From Tachinus rufipes (lineage: Eukaryota > Arthropoda > Insecta > Coleoptera > Staphylinidae), in NCBI GenBank assembly GCA_963932245.1, contig OZ010741.1:127974853-128038852 (forward strand): a stretch of 64,000 nt of DNA, read 5' to 3'. The notes beneath the pieces are model-generated. The model worked only from the letters and a program-made list of their open reading frames with translations, ran no database searches and was not told the DNA's origin. Position numbers and translations under genes: made by a program. This document shows, piece by piece, positions 1-9,790 of this stretch; the first letter of the stretch is position 1, and each line of letters opens with the position of its first letter.

Positions 1-480
1 GGGTTCTCGTTGAACCTGGGTTGTACCATTGCCGGTTTTAGTAATAATAAATCTTTTAGCACTAGAAAACTTAAAGTGCCATGACGAGACAGGTTTAAAT
101 TTTTTTTTCTACTCCCTTCTATATATTGTCACTTTTATTCACGCCTAACTGAATGGATATGTATCATATATTCGCTCTAGTGTGGATATGATATGCCGTA
201 CCAACCATAAAAACAAAAAATACAAGTCACAATGTTTATTTGATTACGTCGCTGAATACAAATGGTTTTTTATTTGTAAAATGTCAAAAATAGATTAAGA
301 ACGTCTTATTTATTAACTGTTATTATACAATAAAGCTTAAAAACATTTTTAATTAAATTTTTAACAGACTAATTTAACCAAAATTATAGGTAGTTCTGAA
401 TTTGATAATTATGCAAAACGTCAGATGCCAAACATAACCTCAATTTCTTTCAATATAAAATAATGTTAAATGATTGACTT
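1..480. other. AT-rich flank, no gene seen
   Basis: No open frame, RNA or recognisable repeat can be supported here. It lies downstream of the minus-strand pseudogene that follows. Confidence 0.4.
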
Positions 481-541
481 TTCAGTTTTAAAATAATTTT
501 TAGATTTTTACCAGTCGTAGAAAAAGTAAGCTGTACAACTC

Positions 542-640
542 GAGTGGAATGCCCATATCGCACTCGGACGTTTGGAGCACTCCGCCTGCAGCGTCGTGCT
601 CCAAATTCGTCTTCGTGCGATATGGGCATACTATCCACTC
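542..640. repeat. About 100-bp imperfect palindrome (hairpin) centred on a PstI-like CTGCAG
   Basis: The left arm starts GAGTGGAATGCCCATATCGC. The right arm is its reverse complement, ending in the same order (GCGATATGGGCAT...CCACTC), with a 3-base indel and a few mismatches. Arms are about 45 bp and converge on CTGCAG at 586-591. It is far more GC-rich than its surroundings. It sits just past the last recognisable codon of the DUF7869-type pseudogene and stays open in that frame. It could be a foldback MITE or a structured RNA element; no target duplication was identified. Confidence 0.8.
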
Positions 641-1059
641 TTGTTATACAAAATACTATTTTAACTTGGGTTTTCCAATCTCTTACAGAGCAATCCTTAC
701 CTAATTCTGTTACAGTGCCATGCTTTTTAAAAATATTTAGATATACTTTAGGATCAGTAATAGTTGCTTCCTTTTTCAAAATTTTTTCAATTCTCTCAAA
801 CACTATATTTAGTGGCAAAAAAGAATGCCCTGGTACAGGAAATACTACTTCAATTTTGTTAATATTAGTCGGCGCTATATTTGCAATAAAATATAAGCAC
901 ATGCCTATCATAGTTGAGTTGCGATTTTGCCCCCCACATTCATCAGCGCAAAGTCTGATGATAGAATATGTAGACAAATCTGTTGCAAAAAGACGATGAA
1001 ATAGGGCAGAGGAAATTTCATTAGAACCTTTGCTGTGTTCGTGCTCCATCCATGTATAG

Positions 1060-1647
1060 TGTGGCAAAGCAATATCTGCAGGGTGGATGATCGGGGAAAC
1101 ACAAGTCCTTCAGCTCCAGAATAAAAACACTGATGCAAATAATATTTTATTCCATACATCAAATCATTCCAGGTAAGTAACATTAATTAATAATATAAAT
1201 CATAAATCTGTAAAGAAAATAATTAGCAATAAGCCAAGCAAGCATGCAGGCCATGCGGCATACAGGTTAGAAAGCAAAGCAATGCATATTCATTAATATA
1301 GATGTTAAACATATACATTACATTGCATTAATTACATAAATATTAATTACTAACCTGTGCGGGTCTAAATCCACCCTTGAGTAAAGAGTATTTTAAAGTA
1401 CCTGTAGGCTTCAGAATTATAAAGTTATATAACTAATTCTTGCTTTTAGATGTTGCCAGTAGCAGGAGATGAAGCAGAAAGACCAAGCCAGCAGGAAAAG
1501 GATCCAGGGAAAAAGCAGGAGGAAAACCAGGTATTGCCACCTATAATAATAGTTGACAATACCTGAAACAGATGTCACCACTAATTTGTATTTTAGGTTC
1601 TATTTATTAAAATAAAGTATTTTAATAAATATAGTTGTTTCATTACA
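1060..1647 (-). repeat. 3' LTR (minus-strand orientation)
   Basis: 588 bp, identical to 3134-3721, TG...CA ends. It contains a purine-rich island around 1451-1528 with AG before and GT after it on the plus strand, which looks exon-like but is probably incidental. Confidence 0.95.
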
Positions 1648-1662
1648 TCTGCCCCCCTCTCG
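1648..1662 (-). promoter_or_regulatory. Polypurine tract next to the 3' LTR
   Basis: Read on the minus strand this is GAGAGGGGGGCAGA immediately before the LTR's TGTAATG. That is the position and composition expected for the plus-strand primer of an LTR retrotransposon. Confidence 0.8.
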
Positions 1663-1676
1663 CGGGCGACAGTGGG

Positions 1677-3089
1677 TTAACTGGAGCTTGCGGAATCTTG
1701 AACAAATGGTTTGAGGTGACAAACATGGAAAACCCCACGCTCGACGGTGGAACCAGGTTTTGCCAGGACGTAATCATTTGCTATTCCTGTAAATAAATTA
1801 TGCCCCCAGAGTTTTAATTGAGGGAATGGGATTTGATAAAGGGATATGCAACTTTCTAACTGCTTAAAAAATATAACGGGGTGTGTACTAACCCCATCAA
1901 AAGTGGATATAGACTTACAAATGTTATTAAAATTAATATTGTTATTTACTGGCGTAGAAGCTAAATTGTAATTAATTCCGCGCAATCCGTTAGTTGAGTG
2001 CTCATATTGTAATGGTTCAGTATAAGAATCATCATCATCAAACTCTACGTTAAATTGCGACAAATTATAATTTGGATTACTAATAGGGTTTGCATTTGCG
2101 GAAGAAATTACATTAGCTGAAATAAATTGCTCTCCATATGGTTTATAAATGGAATCAACTACTTTTCCTCTACATGGAATTTCATATATAATATTTGAAT
2201 TATTTCTAACACCCATTGAATGCCTATTTGAATTTTCATTCCAACTTTCCGCTTTAGTTGGTGCATTGTAAATCGGGTTTGCCGTTTGAGCTGTGTAAAC
2301 CGGGCGTGCACCTGCACCTGCACTTGATGCTCTGTTCACTGCGTTTGTGGCTGTATTAGCATCTGTCAGTGTCAATTGATCTGTCATGCTATTTAGCTTA
2401 TTGATGACATTGATTTTGGCCTTCTGTGCTGTGATAACCGGTAAGTGATTTTTAAATTCGCTTTGCCCTTTATTAGTTTTATTAACCATTTTAGGAATTG
2501 CCCCTGTGGAACTAATTGGCATGGCTCCGGATTTACAAACAGGCACTGAACTGGTAGCAGCATTCAAATGGGTTACATAATTATAATTAGGTAAATTTGA
2601 ATTTAAATTACTAATATTTGACAAAAATGTAGTGTTCGTTGATGATAAATTAACATTGGTACCAGTTATGTTATCGGTTGTTGTTACATTAATTAATGTT
2701 GGGGCTCGTGTGCTTGACACGACACCACTGGTAACAGAAGATGTTAATATACCATCAACCGATGATACTAAACTATTATTATATATAAATGATGTTTTAG
2801 TTGATGGTAAATTAACATCGGTCAGTGTTATGTTATCTGTCGGAGACTTATTAATGTTTCCCAAAGCTTGTGCACCTGACACGATGCCACTGGTAAAACC
2901 AGATGTTAATATACCATCAGGCATTGAACTTAAATTATAATTAATTAAAGTAGTCTTATCTGCATGTAACGTAGACTGTCCAGCATGATCGGTCCCAGTT
3001 GCCATCTCTGTTGATGTTAGGTCTACGTTTCCCTTTGCTCGGGTAAAATATTGTGTACGATGATGTTTAGGAGTACGTTTCATTCCCAT
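1677..3089 (-). CDS. Fused gag-like / integrase-tail ORF of the LTR element, 470 aa
   Basis: The only long internal ORF, starting at the first ATG after the primer-binding site (3089; a second ATG lies two codons later). Most of it is a low-complexity Asn/Thr/Ser-rich region with repeated D-N-I-T-L-T-D-V-N-L-P-S-type blocks. Near the C terminus comes a gag-like stretch (STFDGVSTHPVIFFKQLESC, LWGHNLFTGIANDYVL). It ends in GVFHVCHLKPF, like the extreme C terminus of many gypsy-type integrases. The order suggests a deletion joined gag to the last residues of pol in frame. No enzyme motif is present. The longer frame reaching 3257 starts inside the LTR and is not the preferred start. Confidence 0.7.
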   Translation of the reverse strand: MGMKRTPKHHRTQYFTRAKGNVDLTSTEMATGTDHAGQSTLHADKTTLINYNLSSMPDGILTSGFTSGIVSGAQALGNINKSPTDNITLTDVNLPSTKTSFIYNNSLVSSVDGILTSSVTSGVVSSTRAPTLINVTTTDNITGTNVNLSSTNTTFLSNISNLNSNLPNYNYVTHLNAATSSVPVCKSGAMPISSTGAIPKMVNKTNKGQSEFKNHLPVITAQKAKINVINKLNSMTDQLTLTDANTATNAVNRASSAGAGARPVYTAQTANPIYNAPTKAESWNENSNRHSMGVRNNSNIIYEIPCRGKVVDSIYKPYGEQFISANVISSANANPISNPNYNLSQFNVEFDDDDSYTEPLQYEHSTNGLRGINYNLASTPVNNNINFNNICKSISTFDGVSTHPVIFFKQLESCISLYQIPFPQLKLWGHNLFTGIANDYVLAKPGSTVERGVFHVCHLKPFVQDSASSS

Positions 3090-3112
3090 TAATGTAATTA
3101 TTCTAGATAAGG

Positions 3113-3130
3113 ACCCTCGGATGGGCTCCA
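3113..3130 (-). promoter_or_regulatory. Primer-binding site of the LTR element
   Basis: Minus-strand TGGAGCCCATCCGAG starts 3 bp inside the 5' LTR. TGG is the complement of a tRNA CCA end, and the following bases would pair with a tRNA acceptor arm. The tRNA identity was not assigned. Confidence 0.75.
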
Positions 3131-3133
3131 AGT

Positions 3134-3721
3134 TGTGGCAAAGCAATATCTGCAGGGTGGATGATCGGGGAAACACAAGTCCTTCAGCTCCAGAATAAAA
3201 ACACTGATGCAAATAATATTTTATTCCATACATCAAATCATTCCAGGTAAGTAACATTAATTAATAATATAAATCATAAATCTGTAAAGAAAATAATTAG
3301 CAATAAGCCAAGCAAGCATGCAGGCCATGCGGCATACAGGTTAGAAAGCAAAGCAATGCATATTCATTAATATAGATGTTAAACATATACATTACATTGC
3401 ATTAATTACATAAATATTAATTACTAACCTGTGCGGGTCTAAATCCACCCTTGAGTAAAGAGTATTTTAAAGTACCTGTAGGCTTCAGAATTATAAAGTT
3501 ATATAACTAATTCTTGCTTTTAGATGTTGCCAGTAGCAGGAGATGAAGCAGAAAGACCAAGCCAGCAGGAAAAGGATCCAGGGAAAAAGCAGGAGGAAAA
3601 CCAGGTATTGCCACCTATAATAATAGTTGACAATACCTGAAACAGATGTCACCACTAATTTGTATTTTAGGTTCTATTTATTAAAATAAAGTATTTTAAT
3701 AAATATAGTTGTTTCATTACA
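3134..3721 (-). repeat. 5' LTR (minus-strand orientation)
   Basis: 588 bp, identical to 1060-1647, followed on the plus strand by the ATAG target duplication. Confidence 0.95.
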
Positions 3722-4790
3722 ATAGATAAAGGTAATACCAGACGTCATTTTGGCTTTAGAACTTCCCTCGACAATCGTAAAGTTGTACATATATAGCTGG
3801 CGACTATAGTAGGCAATTTTATCTGGTATCTTAGAATTTACCAGGTTTTTTTGGTAGTCAAATGAAAATGTAATCATCTGATCATTAACTTTTTTCAATT
3901 TAAAAAAAAAGCATTTAATCTTAACTTTTGTACTCCTTTTTCTATTATTAAATTGTTTTTCTTTGCACCATCATTTTCAGATTTATTTTTTCTAAAAGCT
4001 CAATACACAAGAACAAGCATCTGTTACTGGCGTTCCAAATCTATTATTGTATTTTTTCGTGAAAATACCTTGGAAAAAAGATCTCTTCACTTTAACTAGT
4101 GGATCGCATGATTCATTATAAAATTGCCAAAGCTTTGTAATGGTAAGACCGCTGGCAAAATATTGGCAGTTATCCGATTTCGAACGGCAGTAATGGCTTT
4201 CTACTCCTCTTAAATTTTCAATAAACTGCATGACAGATCTATGCATGACAGCAAATCGCTTAGCTTCAAATTTATTGCTCACTCAATTTTCTTGTGGCAT
4301 ACAACTAGTCTCTAGATACCTTTTGGTCTTTGAAATATTCAGAATATTTATGAAGGTCTTTTGGCAAACATGTAATTAAAATGTTTTGCAATTAGCCTTT
4401 TTTACAAAATATTTTACAGCAACCGCCTTTCTGCTGCTATTCTCCTTTTTCTGCCTACTGCTTGTTGGTTTCGAGCATTTTGTAAACAACAAAACAAAAG
4501 CATCTTGCTGGATTTTGGCAGTGCACGCATAAAAGTTTTTATGAAATCTGTAAATATCTTGCAGATTAAGGTCCCGGCAACTGTATGTCTTGCTATTGCC
4601 ATGATTGCAAAGAGGAGCAAGAAGTATGTGCTTGAAGACATGTCTGCAAAACAATGAAAAAAAAAAATTTAAGTACTAGGAAGTTTTGATAACAAAATCT
4701 TTATTAACAACAATGGACTTGTAATCAATAATTTTATTAACGACTAAACAATTTATTAATCTAAAAAATATCAAATTAAACTTACCTCTC

Positions 4791-5824
4791 ACCTTTAGCA
4801 ACTTCTCTCTTTCATCCGGATTTGTTACACACTTTTTTTTCTTCTTTTACCCGCTGCCGCAGGTATTATGGGATTATCCATAATAATTAATGTTCAACAA
4901 ACAAACTAACAACAAATAAAACGTAGCGTTGAAAAATAATATAAATGTCGTCTGTCGTGACGTTTGACTTTTGTGTCAAAATTGCACGCAACGCAATAGC
5001 GACCTGGAATAGCCTCCTCTCATTGGCTGCGTGGATAAGACCAGTTTTGCAACTACATCGATATTTCACCATTTATTTTGAATGGGATAAATTAAATTTT
5101 GCACTTCAATAATGTATCTACCACATACAGAATTAAAAGATCTACACAATGACGTATGCAACTCATTTTACAACAAAAGTTTTGCTTTTACACGCCTCAT
5201 TTATTTGTTTGTGGAATATATTTGACAGCTGTTGAAACACATTTTTGACTGTTGTTACTTTACTGGTTTGCGGACAATTAGGAACAATTTTACACATTTT
5301 TGGAATATTGTAACTTTGTCTAATCTAGTTTGCTTGCTTGTGGATAAGTTTTAAGAAACATTATTTACAATAAAATTGTTGAATATTTTTGACAATTATG
5401 GAACGGTTTTTTTTTTTTTGGAGCAAACATGAACTCGACTATTAAATAATGACACAATTGGCATTGGATGACATAGCTATCAAAGAATGACACGTTTGTC
5501 AACTTTACTAATTTTAAATATAGTTAAATTGTTATAAATATATAAAACTATCAATACTTAATAATAAAACACTCCAAGTTTGTTAAATTTGAACTCGACT
5601 GTCAAATGATTAATTATCTGTCAAACAGTGACAGATAATGACTTAAATGACACAACTGTTTTTAATGAAACAGTAAATTAAAATGTGGTAAACACTTATT
5701 GATGACTGTCAAATGATTACAAAAAAGTCAAATATGTATCTGAACTGAACCGAAAACGCAACTGTAATGATAAAAAAATTTCAAACTTAAACTCAATTGT
5801 CAAATGATTGGTTGCGTTCAGAAC
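4791..5824. other. AT-rich spacer, no gene; one small perfect hairpin
   Basis: No supported gene. At 5613-5639 a perfect 11-bp inverted repeat, ATTATCTGTCA / TGACAGATAAT, encloses a 5-base loop. The rest is degenerate TGACA/TGTCA-rich sequence like that at 13.6-14.7 kb and 19.6-20 kb. Confidence 0.45.
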
Positions 5825-6351
5825 GGCTGCGTTCAGTACAACTCATCAGTTGCCAGCGCTGAGCCCGCCTGAACGGTATATTTTGCCACTGTTGCCAACC
5901 GTGTAAACTTTTATCAACTACCTAAACATAAAGCTCAGAGTTTTGAATTTAAATAAATGATTTAATTAGTTTATGAAGCCGCTACTTAACGAGATATAAT
6001 ATATTCTCAATAAGTAATGCCATCTAAGGTGAAGGTGTAGGATAAACTTACCCTGAAGTTGGCAACGAAGTACGGGAATTGATTATCTTTATCATTTTTT
6101 ACTTCTCTCACTCAAGTTATTACAGCGTTAATATTACGTTGTAATCTCATTTACCTATGTTGCTCTTTTTCCCGTTTAAAAACATATATAATTGCTATGT
6201 AGTTTGGTTTAAACATGATAAATTTATTTTTCAAATAAAAGCGCGAACCAAGCGAACCTAGATGTATGATGAGTAAAATGACAAGCGCTGGCAGCAAACG
6301 ATAGTCATCAAGCGCGTTCAGTACGCATGATGAGTCGTCCTGAACGCGGCC
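5825..6351. mobile_element. MITE family H2, complete copy (527 bp), Harbinger-like
   Basis: Terminal inverted repeats GGCTGCGTTCAG / CTGAACGCGGCC continue imperfectly inward (GACTCATCA, GCCAGCGCT). It is flanked by a 3-bp duplication AAC (5822-5824 and 6352-6354). The same element is present at 10417-12068 with a 3-bp ATA duplication. There is no coding capacity, so it is non-autonomous. A 3-bp duplication and GGC...GCC ends fit the PIF/Harbinger superfamily; that assignment is inferred from the ends only. Confidence 0.8.
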
Positions 6352-6354
6352 AAC

Positions 6355-6500
6355 GACTCGCGAGTTGCCAGCGTTGACTCATCAATCAATTGATGAATTT
6401 TTTGGTCAGCAACCAATGTATGATGAGTAAAATGACAACGCTGCCAGCAAACGGTAGAAAGCGAGCGCGTTCAGATGAGTCGTTCTCGTTCTCTCGCGTC
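6355..6500. repeat. Fragment of MITE family H2 ends
   Basis: Repeats motifs of the adjacent H2 element: GAGTTGCCAGCG, ATGTATGATGAGTAAAATGA, GCTGCCAGCAAACG and GCGCGTTCAGATGAGTCGT. It is probably an older or rearranged copy inserted next to the first. Confidence 0.6.
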
Positions 6501-6790
6501 GCATCTTTAGTGGCTAATTTAATGGGTGGTTTGAGAAACATGTAGCTCACTATGTCTGCACAACACTAAGCTTTGACTCCACAGTGGGGCTTCCTCTGTG
6601 TAGTGTCTTGCAGCAGCCATTCGCGCATTTTTTCGTCTTTTGATTTCAGCACCACAGAGACACTCTTAAAGCGGCACTGCATCGTGGACTTGTCAAGTGG
6701 AGTATTGGACTGCTTTTAGCTATTCAAAATTACATAGGGTGGTTGCACATTTTTATAATATTTCAATCAATAATGATTGTGTAAAAAAAA
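6500..6790. other. GC-richer spacer downstream of ankyrin gene 1, nothing identified
   Basis: About 6530-6710 is richer in GC and has a short open minus-strand frame (contains SVVLKSKDEKMREWLLQDTT). No start, splice signals or family match can be supported. Confidence 0.3.
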
Positions 6791-6956
6791 GAAAAAAAAT
6801 CAACTTGATATAGCAGTTTGAAACTAAATTTATTTATTATTAACCAAAAAAAAACAGAAACATTCCTCATCAACATTGAAACAGGTTTTTAAAATACATA
6901 TATACAGATGCTGCAAAAATGGCTAAAGATTTATTATTTGGACTTTTAATTTGCAC

Positions 6957-6962
6957 TTTATT
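6957..6962 (-). promoter_or_regulatory. Polyadenylation signal AATAAA of ankyrin gene 1
   Basis: The minus-strand AATAAA lies 27 bp past the stop codon. A matching TTTATT is kept downstream of the paralogue near 14878, now farther from its stop. Confidence 0.6.
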
Positions 6963-6988
6963 AATTATTTACACTACACCACATAAAA

Positions 6989-8362
6989 TTAATGATTTTG
7001 GTACTCGCTTAATATTTCTTCCATATATTTATAACCATTTAATATTGCAATATTTAATGGAGTGTTATTGTCTTCATCTTCTAAAAGCTTTGCTTCGTAT
7101 TTTAGTAACATCTCTACAACTTCAATTTTATTTTCTGAAACTGCATAATGCAAGGCTGTTTTTTTATATTTATTTGTAGAATCAATCATACCCGCATCTC
7201 TATCTAACAAAATTTCACAAACTTCATAATGTCCATTTCCTGCTGCGTACATAAGTGGAGTCAAGCAACTATTTTCATTTGTAGTATAAAATCCTTTTTT
7301 GATTAACACTGAAACTAATTTCTTTCTTCCATAACGAGCAGCATGATGTATAAATGTATTAGGTTTACTTAAAGTATCAGAAGCTGTTTCCAGTATGAAA
7401 AGTGCAATATCATCTTGTTCATTAATAATTGCAGTATGACATGGAGTAAAGTTATTTAAATTTTGGAAAATAGTGCTTGCATGATTTTCAATCAAAATTT
7501 TTACTGCAGCTTCTTGTCCATGTTTAGCTGCTAAATGTAGTGCAGTATCACCATCTTCATTTTTATTATCAATATCAAATTTCGAATGTATAATTTTTTT
7601 CATTATATCACAGTGTCCGTTTGTAGCAGCAATGTGTAATAATGTATTATCACATTCATCTTTATAATCATTATCAGCACCTTGTTTTAACAAAATATCA
7701 ATTTCTTCACTTGACGAATAATGAATTGGTAAATATCCATAAATATTTCTTAAATTTTCAGCTTCATTTTTTAATAATTCCTTTACAACATTTATATGCT
7801 TATTTTTTACAGCATAGTGCAAAGGAGTATCTTTGTTTTTATTTGATACATTTACACATACTCCTTGTTCTACTAGAATTTCAACAATATGATTAAATCC
7901 ATAACTTGCAGCAAAATGAATAGGTCGGTCTTTATTAATATTCATAGCTCTCAAATTGGCTCCTTTCTCTATTAAATGATTAAGAAACATTTCATTGCCT
8001 TCCATTGCTGCGTAGTGTATACAGGTATTACCATCATTATCTTCACAATCAATATTTAAAAAATTATCAAAAATATTTATCAAATTGTGATTAGAATTAG
8101 ATTTTTCTTTGGTAATTTTTAAATCGAGTTGTTCAGATTTTACTTCTGTATTATTTAATAACGAGAAATTTTTATTCATAAAATCTTTGATAACATCCAA
8201 TAGCCCATTTTGTGCAGCCAAATAAAAAGCTGCAAATTTGTAAAAAACATCTTCAGAAGGTGTGTAATCCATTTCACTAAAGTATTTAACAATATCTCTG
8301 TGTCCATTTTGTGCAGCTACGTATATGCCTGTGTAATACAGAATATCCATTGCGTTCTTCAT
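6989..8362 (-). CDS. Ankyrin-repeat protein 1, about 457 aa, intact
   Basis: The whole protein is about 13 consecutive ankyrin repeats, many with clear T-P-L-H or A-L-H-x-A-A cores (GNTCIHYAAMEGN, KDTPLHYAVKNKH, GDTALHLAAKHGQ, KKTALHYAVSENK). Ankyrin repeats form a solenoid that binds other proteins; no catalytic or membrane segment is visible. The spacing of the last repeats resembles the ankyrin region of insect TRPA channels, but there is no channel domain, so this is a weak analogy. ATG at 8362 (MKNAMDILYY) is preferred because it matches the paralogue. A frame that seems to begin further upstream uses a TTG inside a predicted intron. A 50-bp intron (8369-8418) lies just upstream. No stop or frameshift is present, and the paralogue at 15230-16618 is about 80% identical by eye. 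Confidence 0.85.
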   Translation of the reverse strand: MKNAMDILYYTGIYVAAQNGHRDIVKYFSEMDYTPSEDVFYKFAAFYLAAQNGLLDVIKDFMNKNFSLLNNTEVKSEQLDLKITKEKSNSNHNLINIFDNFLNIDCEDNDGNTCIHYAAMEGNEMFLNHLIEKGANLRAMNINKDRPIHFAASYGFNHIVEILVEQGVCVNVSNKNKDTPLHYAVKNKHINVVKELLKNEAENLRNIYGYLPIHYSSSEEIDILLKQGADNDYKDECDNTLLHIAATNGHCDIMKKIIHSKFDIDNKNEDGDTALHLAAKHGQEAAVKILIENHASTIFQNLNNFTPCHTAIINEQDDIALFILETASDTLSKPNTFIHHAARYGRKKLVSVLIKKGFYTTNENSCLTPLMYAAGNGHYEVCEILLDRDAGMIDSTNKYKKTALHYAVSENKIEVVEMLLKYEAKLLEDEDNNTPLNIAILNGYKYMEEILSEYQNH

Positions 8363-8368
8363 ATTAGG

Positions 8369-8418
8369 CTGCAAAATTATATTTTATGATTAATTTAAGG
8401 AAAATTCAATTAATTTAC
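8369..8418 (-). other. Predicted 5'UTR intron of ankyrin gene 1 (50 bp)
   Basis: Minus-strand donor TTTCAG|GTAAATT and acceptor TTTTGCAG|CCTAATATG. The same pair is conserved in the paralogue (TTTCAG|GTAAATT and TTTTGTAG|CCTAAATATG), which supports real splicing 6 bases before the start codon. Confidence 0.65.
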
Positions 8419-9150
8419 CTGAAATTTATAGGTTAGTTTTGCAAATTGAACGGCTCAAGCGAACTTCAGTCTAATCAGTGTTGCCAACTCTTAAAAAGTT
8501 GGAATTGAGGGTCAATAAGGGAAAATAAACAACTTGTTAGCGGTATTTAATATTACTGACAAATTATGTGATAAAAACATCACGATAAAGCAAATTTAAC
8601 TAAACTCAATTCACATCTACATAAAAAATGTATATTAAAAAAAATAACTTAAGTGGCAACACCGCTTAACTGTGGCAGATTATTACGGGACTTCCCCGTA
8701 TAATAACTATCGACTATATTTGTATCTATGAGAAATATACAAATAATTATTATGATCTGTCATAAAACCTAAATATAAATCATAGATAATATGATAATTT
8801 GTTACTAATGCATGGACATTTGGTTGCTTGTTTTAAAATAGTATTATAACATTATTTTATTTTACAGGCATAGTTAAATGCAATCTGTATTGCAGATCAG
8901 TATATGTTCAATAATTATATGCATACATACAATGTTTTTTTTTTAATTATAAATACATGCATCTAAATTAATTTAAGGTTTTTAAATAGTGTTTTTTTTT
9001 ATTAAGTTTTTAAACATCTAACATATGCAACCCGTATTGCATTGATGTATTATATGTTATCTAGCCCACCACCTTGCATACATAAATTTCTTTTTATTTG
9101 AGCTAAAAATAAGCTATTTTATAATAATTAAACCTCGTTGCAATGTAAAA

Positions 9151-9737
9151 CCTGTATATTGAAGTTATATTATAGCTGTAGTGCACAACTTTTATGACAC
9201 TAGATTTATTTTTTATATAATTAGTTATTTTGGAATAATTTATTCTTTTTGCATAATTAGTTATTTTGGAATAATCTATTCTTTAAATTTATTTTTGATA
9301 AAAACTGTTTTATAATAATGAATTCTATAACGTAAATGAATAATTTAAACAGTCTATTACAATATTTTAAACTTATTCAAAACTTCAAAAATGTTGGCAA
9401 CGATTCTCTTCTAAATTAACTGCAAACTTTATTTTACAACACAATTCATTTAATTACATTATTAATAACAATTTAATAGAATGAAGTTAGGTACACTCTT
9501 AAAAAATCGCATAATGTTAAAATAATCGCAATTTTTTGGTTTGACAAGCGGCTATTTTTAAACGCAAAAAAAATTAAAAAAATGAATGGTTGGGCTTTAG
9601 GAATAAGCTATCTAACCAATGTTAAAATTTTGCTATACTCAGTTGACACTTAAATTAACTGCAAACTTCAATTTGTAACACACTTCAGTACGTTTTCCCT
9701 AAAAACTTCATTTTGTTGCATTCTTTCTTTCTTTTCT
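9151..9737. other. AT-rich spacer, no gene
   Basis: No gene seen. It contains repeats of TTAGTTATTTTGGAATAAT and of a TTAAATTAACTGCAAACTT motif that recurs at 9830, 12840 and 13510. Confidence 0.4.
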
Positions 9738-9790
9738 TTTCAGCCGTTTGAGTCCACTGCAGGACATAAGCCTCTTCTCTGCTTGTATGC
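9738..9790 (-). mobile_element. RTE-type LINE 3' end fragment
   Basis: TTTGAGTCCACTGCAGGACA followed by TAAGCCTC matches, with substitutions, the 3' end of the RTE LINE at 22385 (GTCCACTGCTGAACGTAGGC). This is the conserved last stretch of ORF2 and 3'UTR of RTE elements, in minus orientation, after a TTTCTTTC-type tail. Confidence 0.6.

Larger units (their letters stand above)
1060..3721 (-). mobile_element. Non-autonomous LTR retrotransposon, internally deleted, 2662 bp
   Basis: Two direct 588-bp LTRs (1060-1647 and 3134-3721) match at every base by eye and begin and end TG...CA. The flanks carry a 4-bp target duplication, ATAG (1056-1059 and 3722-3725). In the minus-strand direction a primer-binding-site-like TGGAGCCCATCCGAG (3116-3130) lies 3 bp after the 5' LTR. 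A purine-rich tract (reverse complement of 1648-1662, GAGAGGGGGGCAGA) abuts the 3' LTR. The internal region is only 1486 bp and lacks protease, reverse transcriptase and RNase H, so it depends on a relative for movement. Identical LTRs imply a recent insertion. It lies inside the DUF7869-type pseudogene in the same orientation. Confidence 0.95.
650..4790 (-). pseudogene. DUF7869-type (DDE-like, transposase-derived) gene, decayed and split by an LTR retrotransposon
   Basis: Minus-strand blocks in one shared frame lie at about 4654-4286, 4282-3992, 3898-3722 and, past the LTR element, 1059-650. They match the uncharacterised insect family now called DUF7869. Visible hallmarks in order are: VCQKTFINILNISKT; SHYCRSKSDNCQYF; a FDYQKNL...YYSRQLYMYN block; and CADECGGQNRN followed by GHSFLP, which resemble the DDE-type GQN and GHSFL-D signatures. 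The Asp after GHSFLP is Asn here. TAA codons interrupt the frame near 4376 and 4283. A third near 3992 may instead be an intron, since an acceptor-like CAG precedes the FSFDYQKN block. A possible upstream exon ends at a GTAAGT donor near 4785. Across the LTR insertion the frame joins exactly when one copy of the 4-bp target duplication is removed. Family members are mostly transposon-derived; no host role is inferred. Confidence 0.75.
6799..9150. repeat. Segmental duplication, copy 1 (contains ankyrin gene 1)
   Basis: This block is repeated in the same orientation at 14678-17720. Shared landmarks are the left edge (TAGCAGTTTGA), the ankyrin gene with its 5' intron, the AGTGGCAACACCGC box (about 8650 and 17205) followed by ACGGGACTTCCCCGT, and the GGACATTTGGTTGC box (8814 and 17400). 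Similarity fades after about 9150 / 17720. Confidence 0.85.

Noticed and set aside
544..999. 151-aa plus-strand frame
   Set aside because: It is antisense to the DUF7869-type coding region and lacks any feature of its own.
908..1183. Minus-strand frame sharing its start with the LTR element ORF
   Set aside because: The shared start lies in the LTR repeat; the frame simply runs out of the LTR into the pseudogene.
2632..2940. 102-aa plus-strand frame in the LTR element
   Set aside because: Antisense to the Asn/Thr-rich gag-like frame; its repeats mirror those of the real frame.
7642..7896. Plus-strand frame in the ankyrin gene
   Set aside because: Antisense shadow of the ankyrin repeats.
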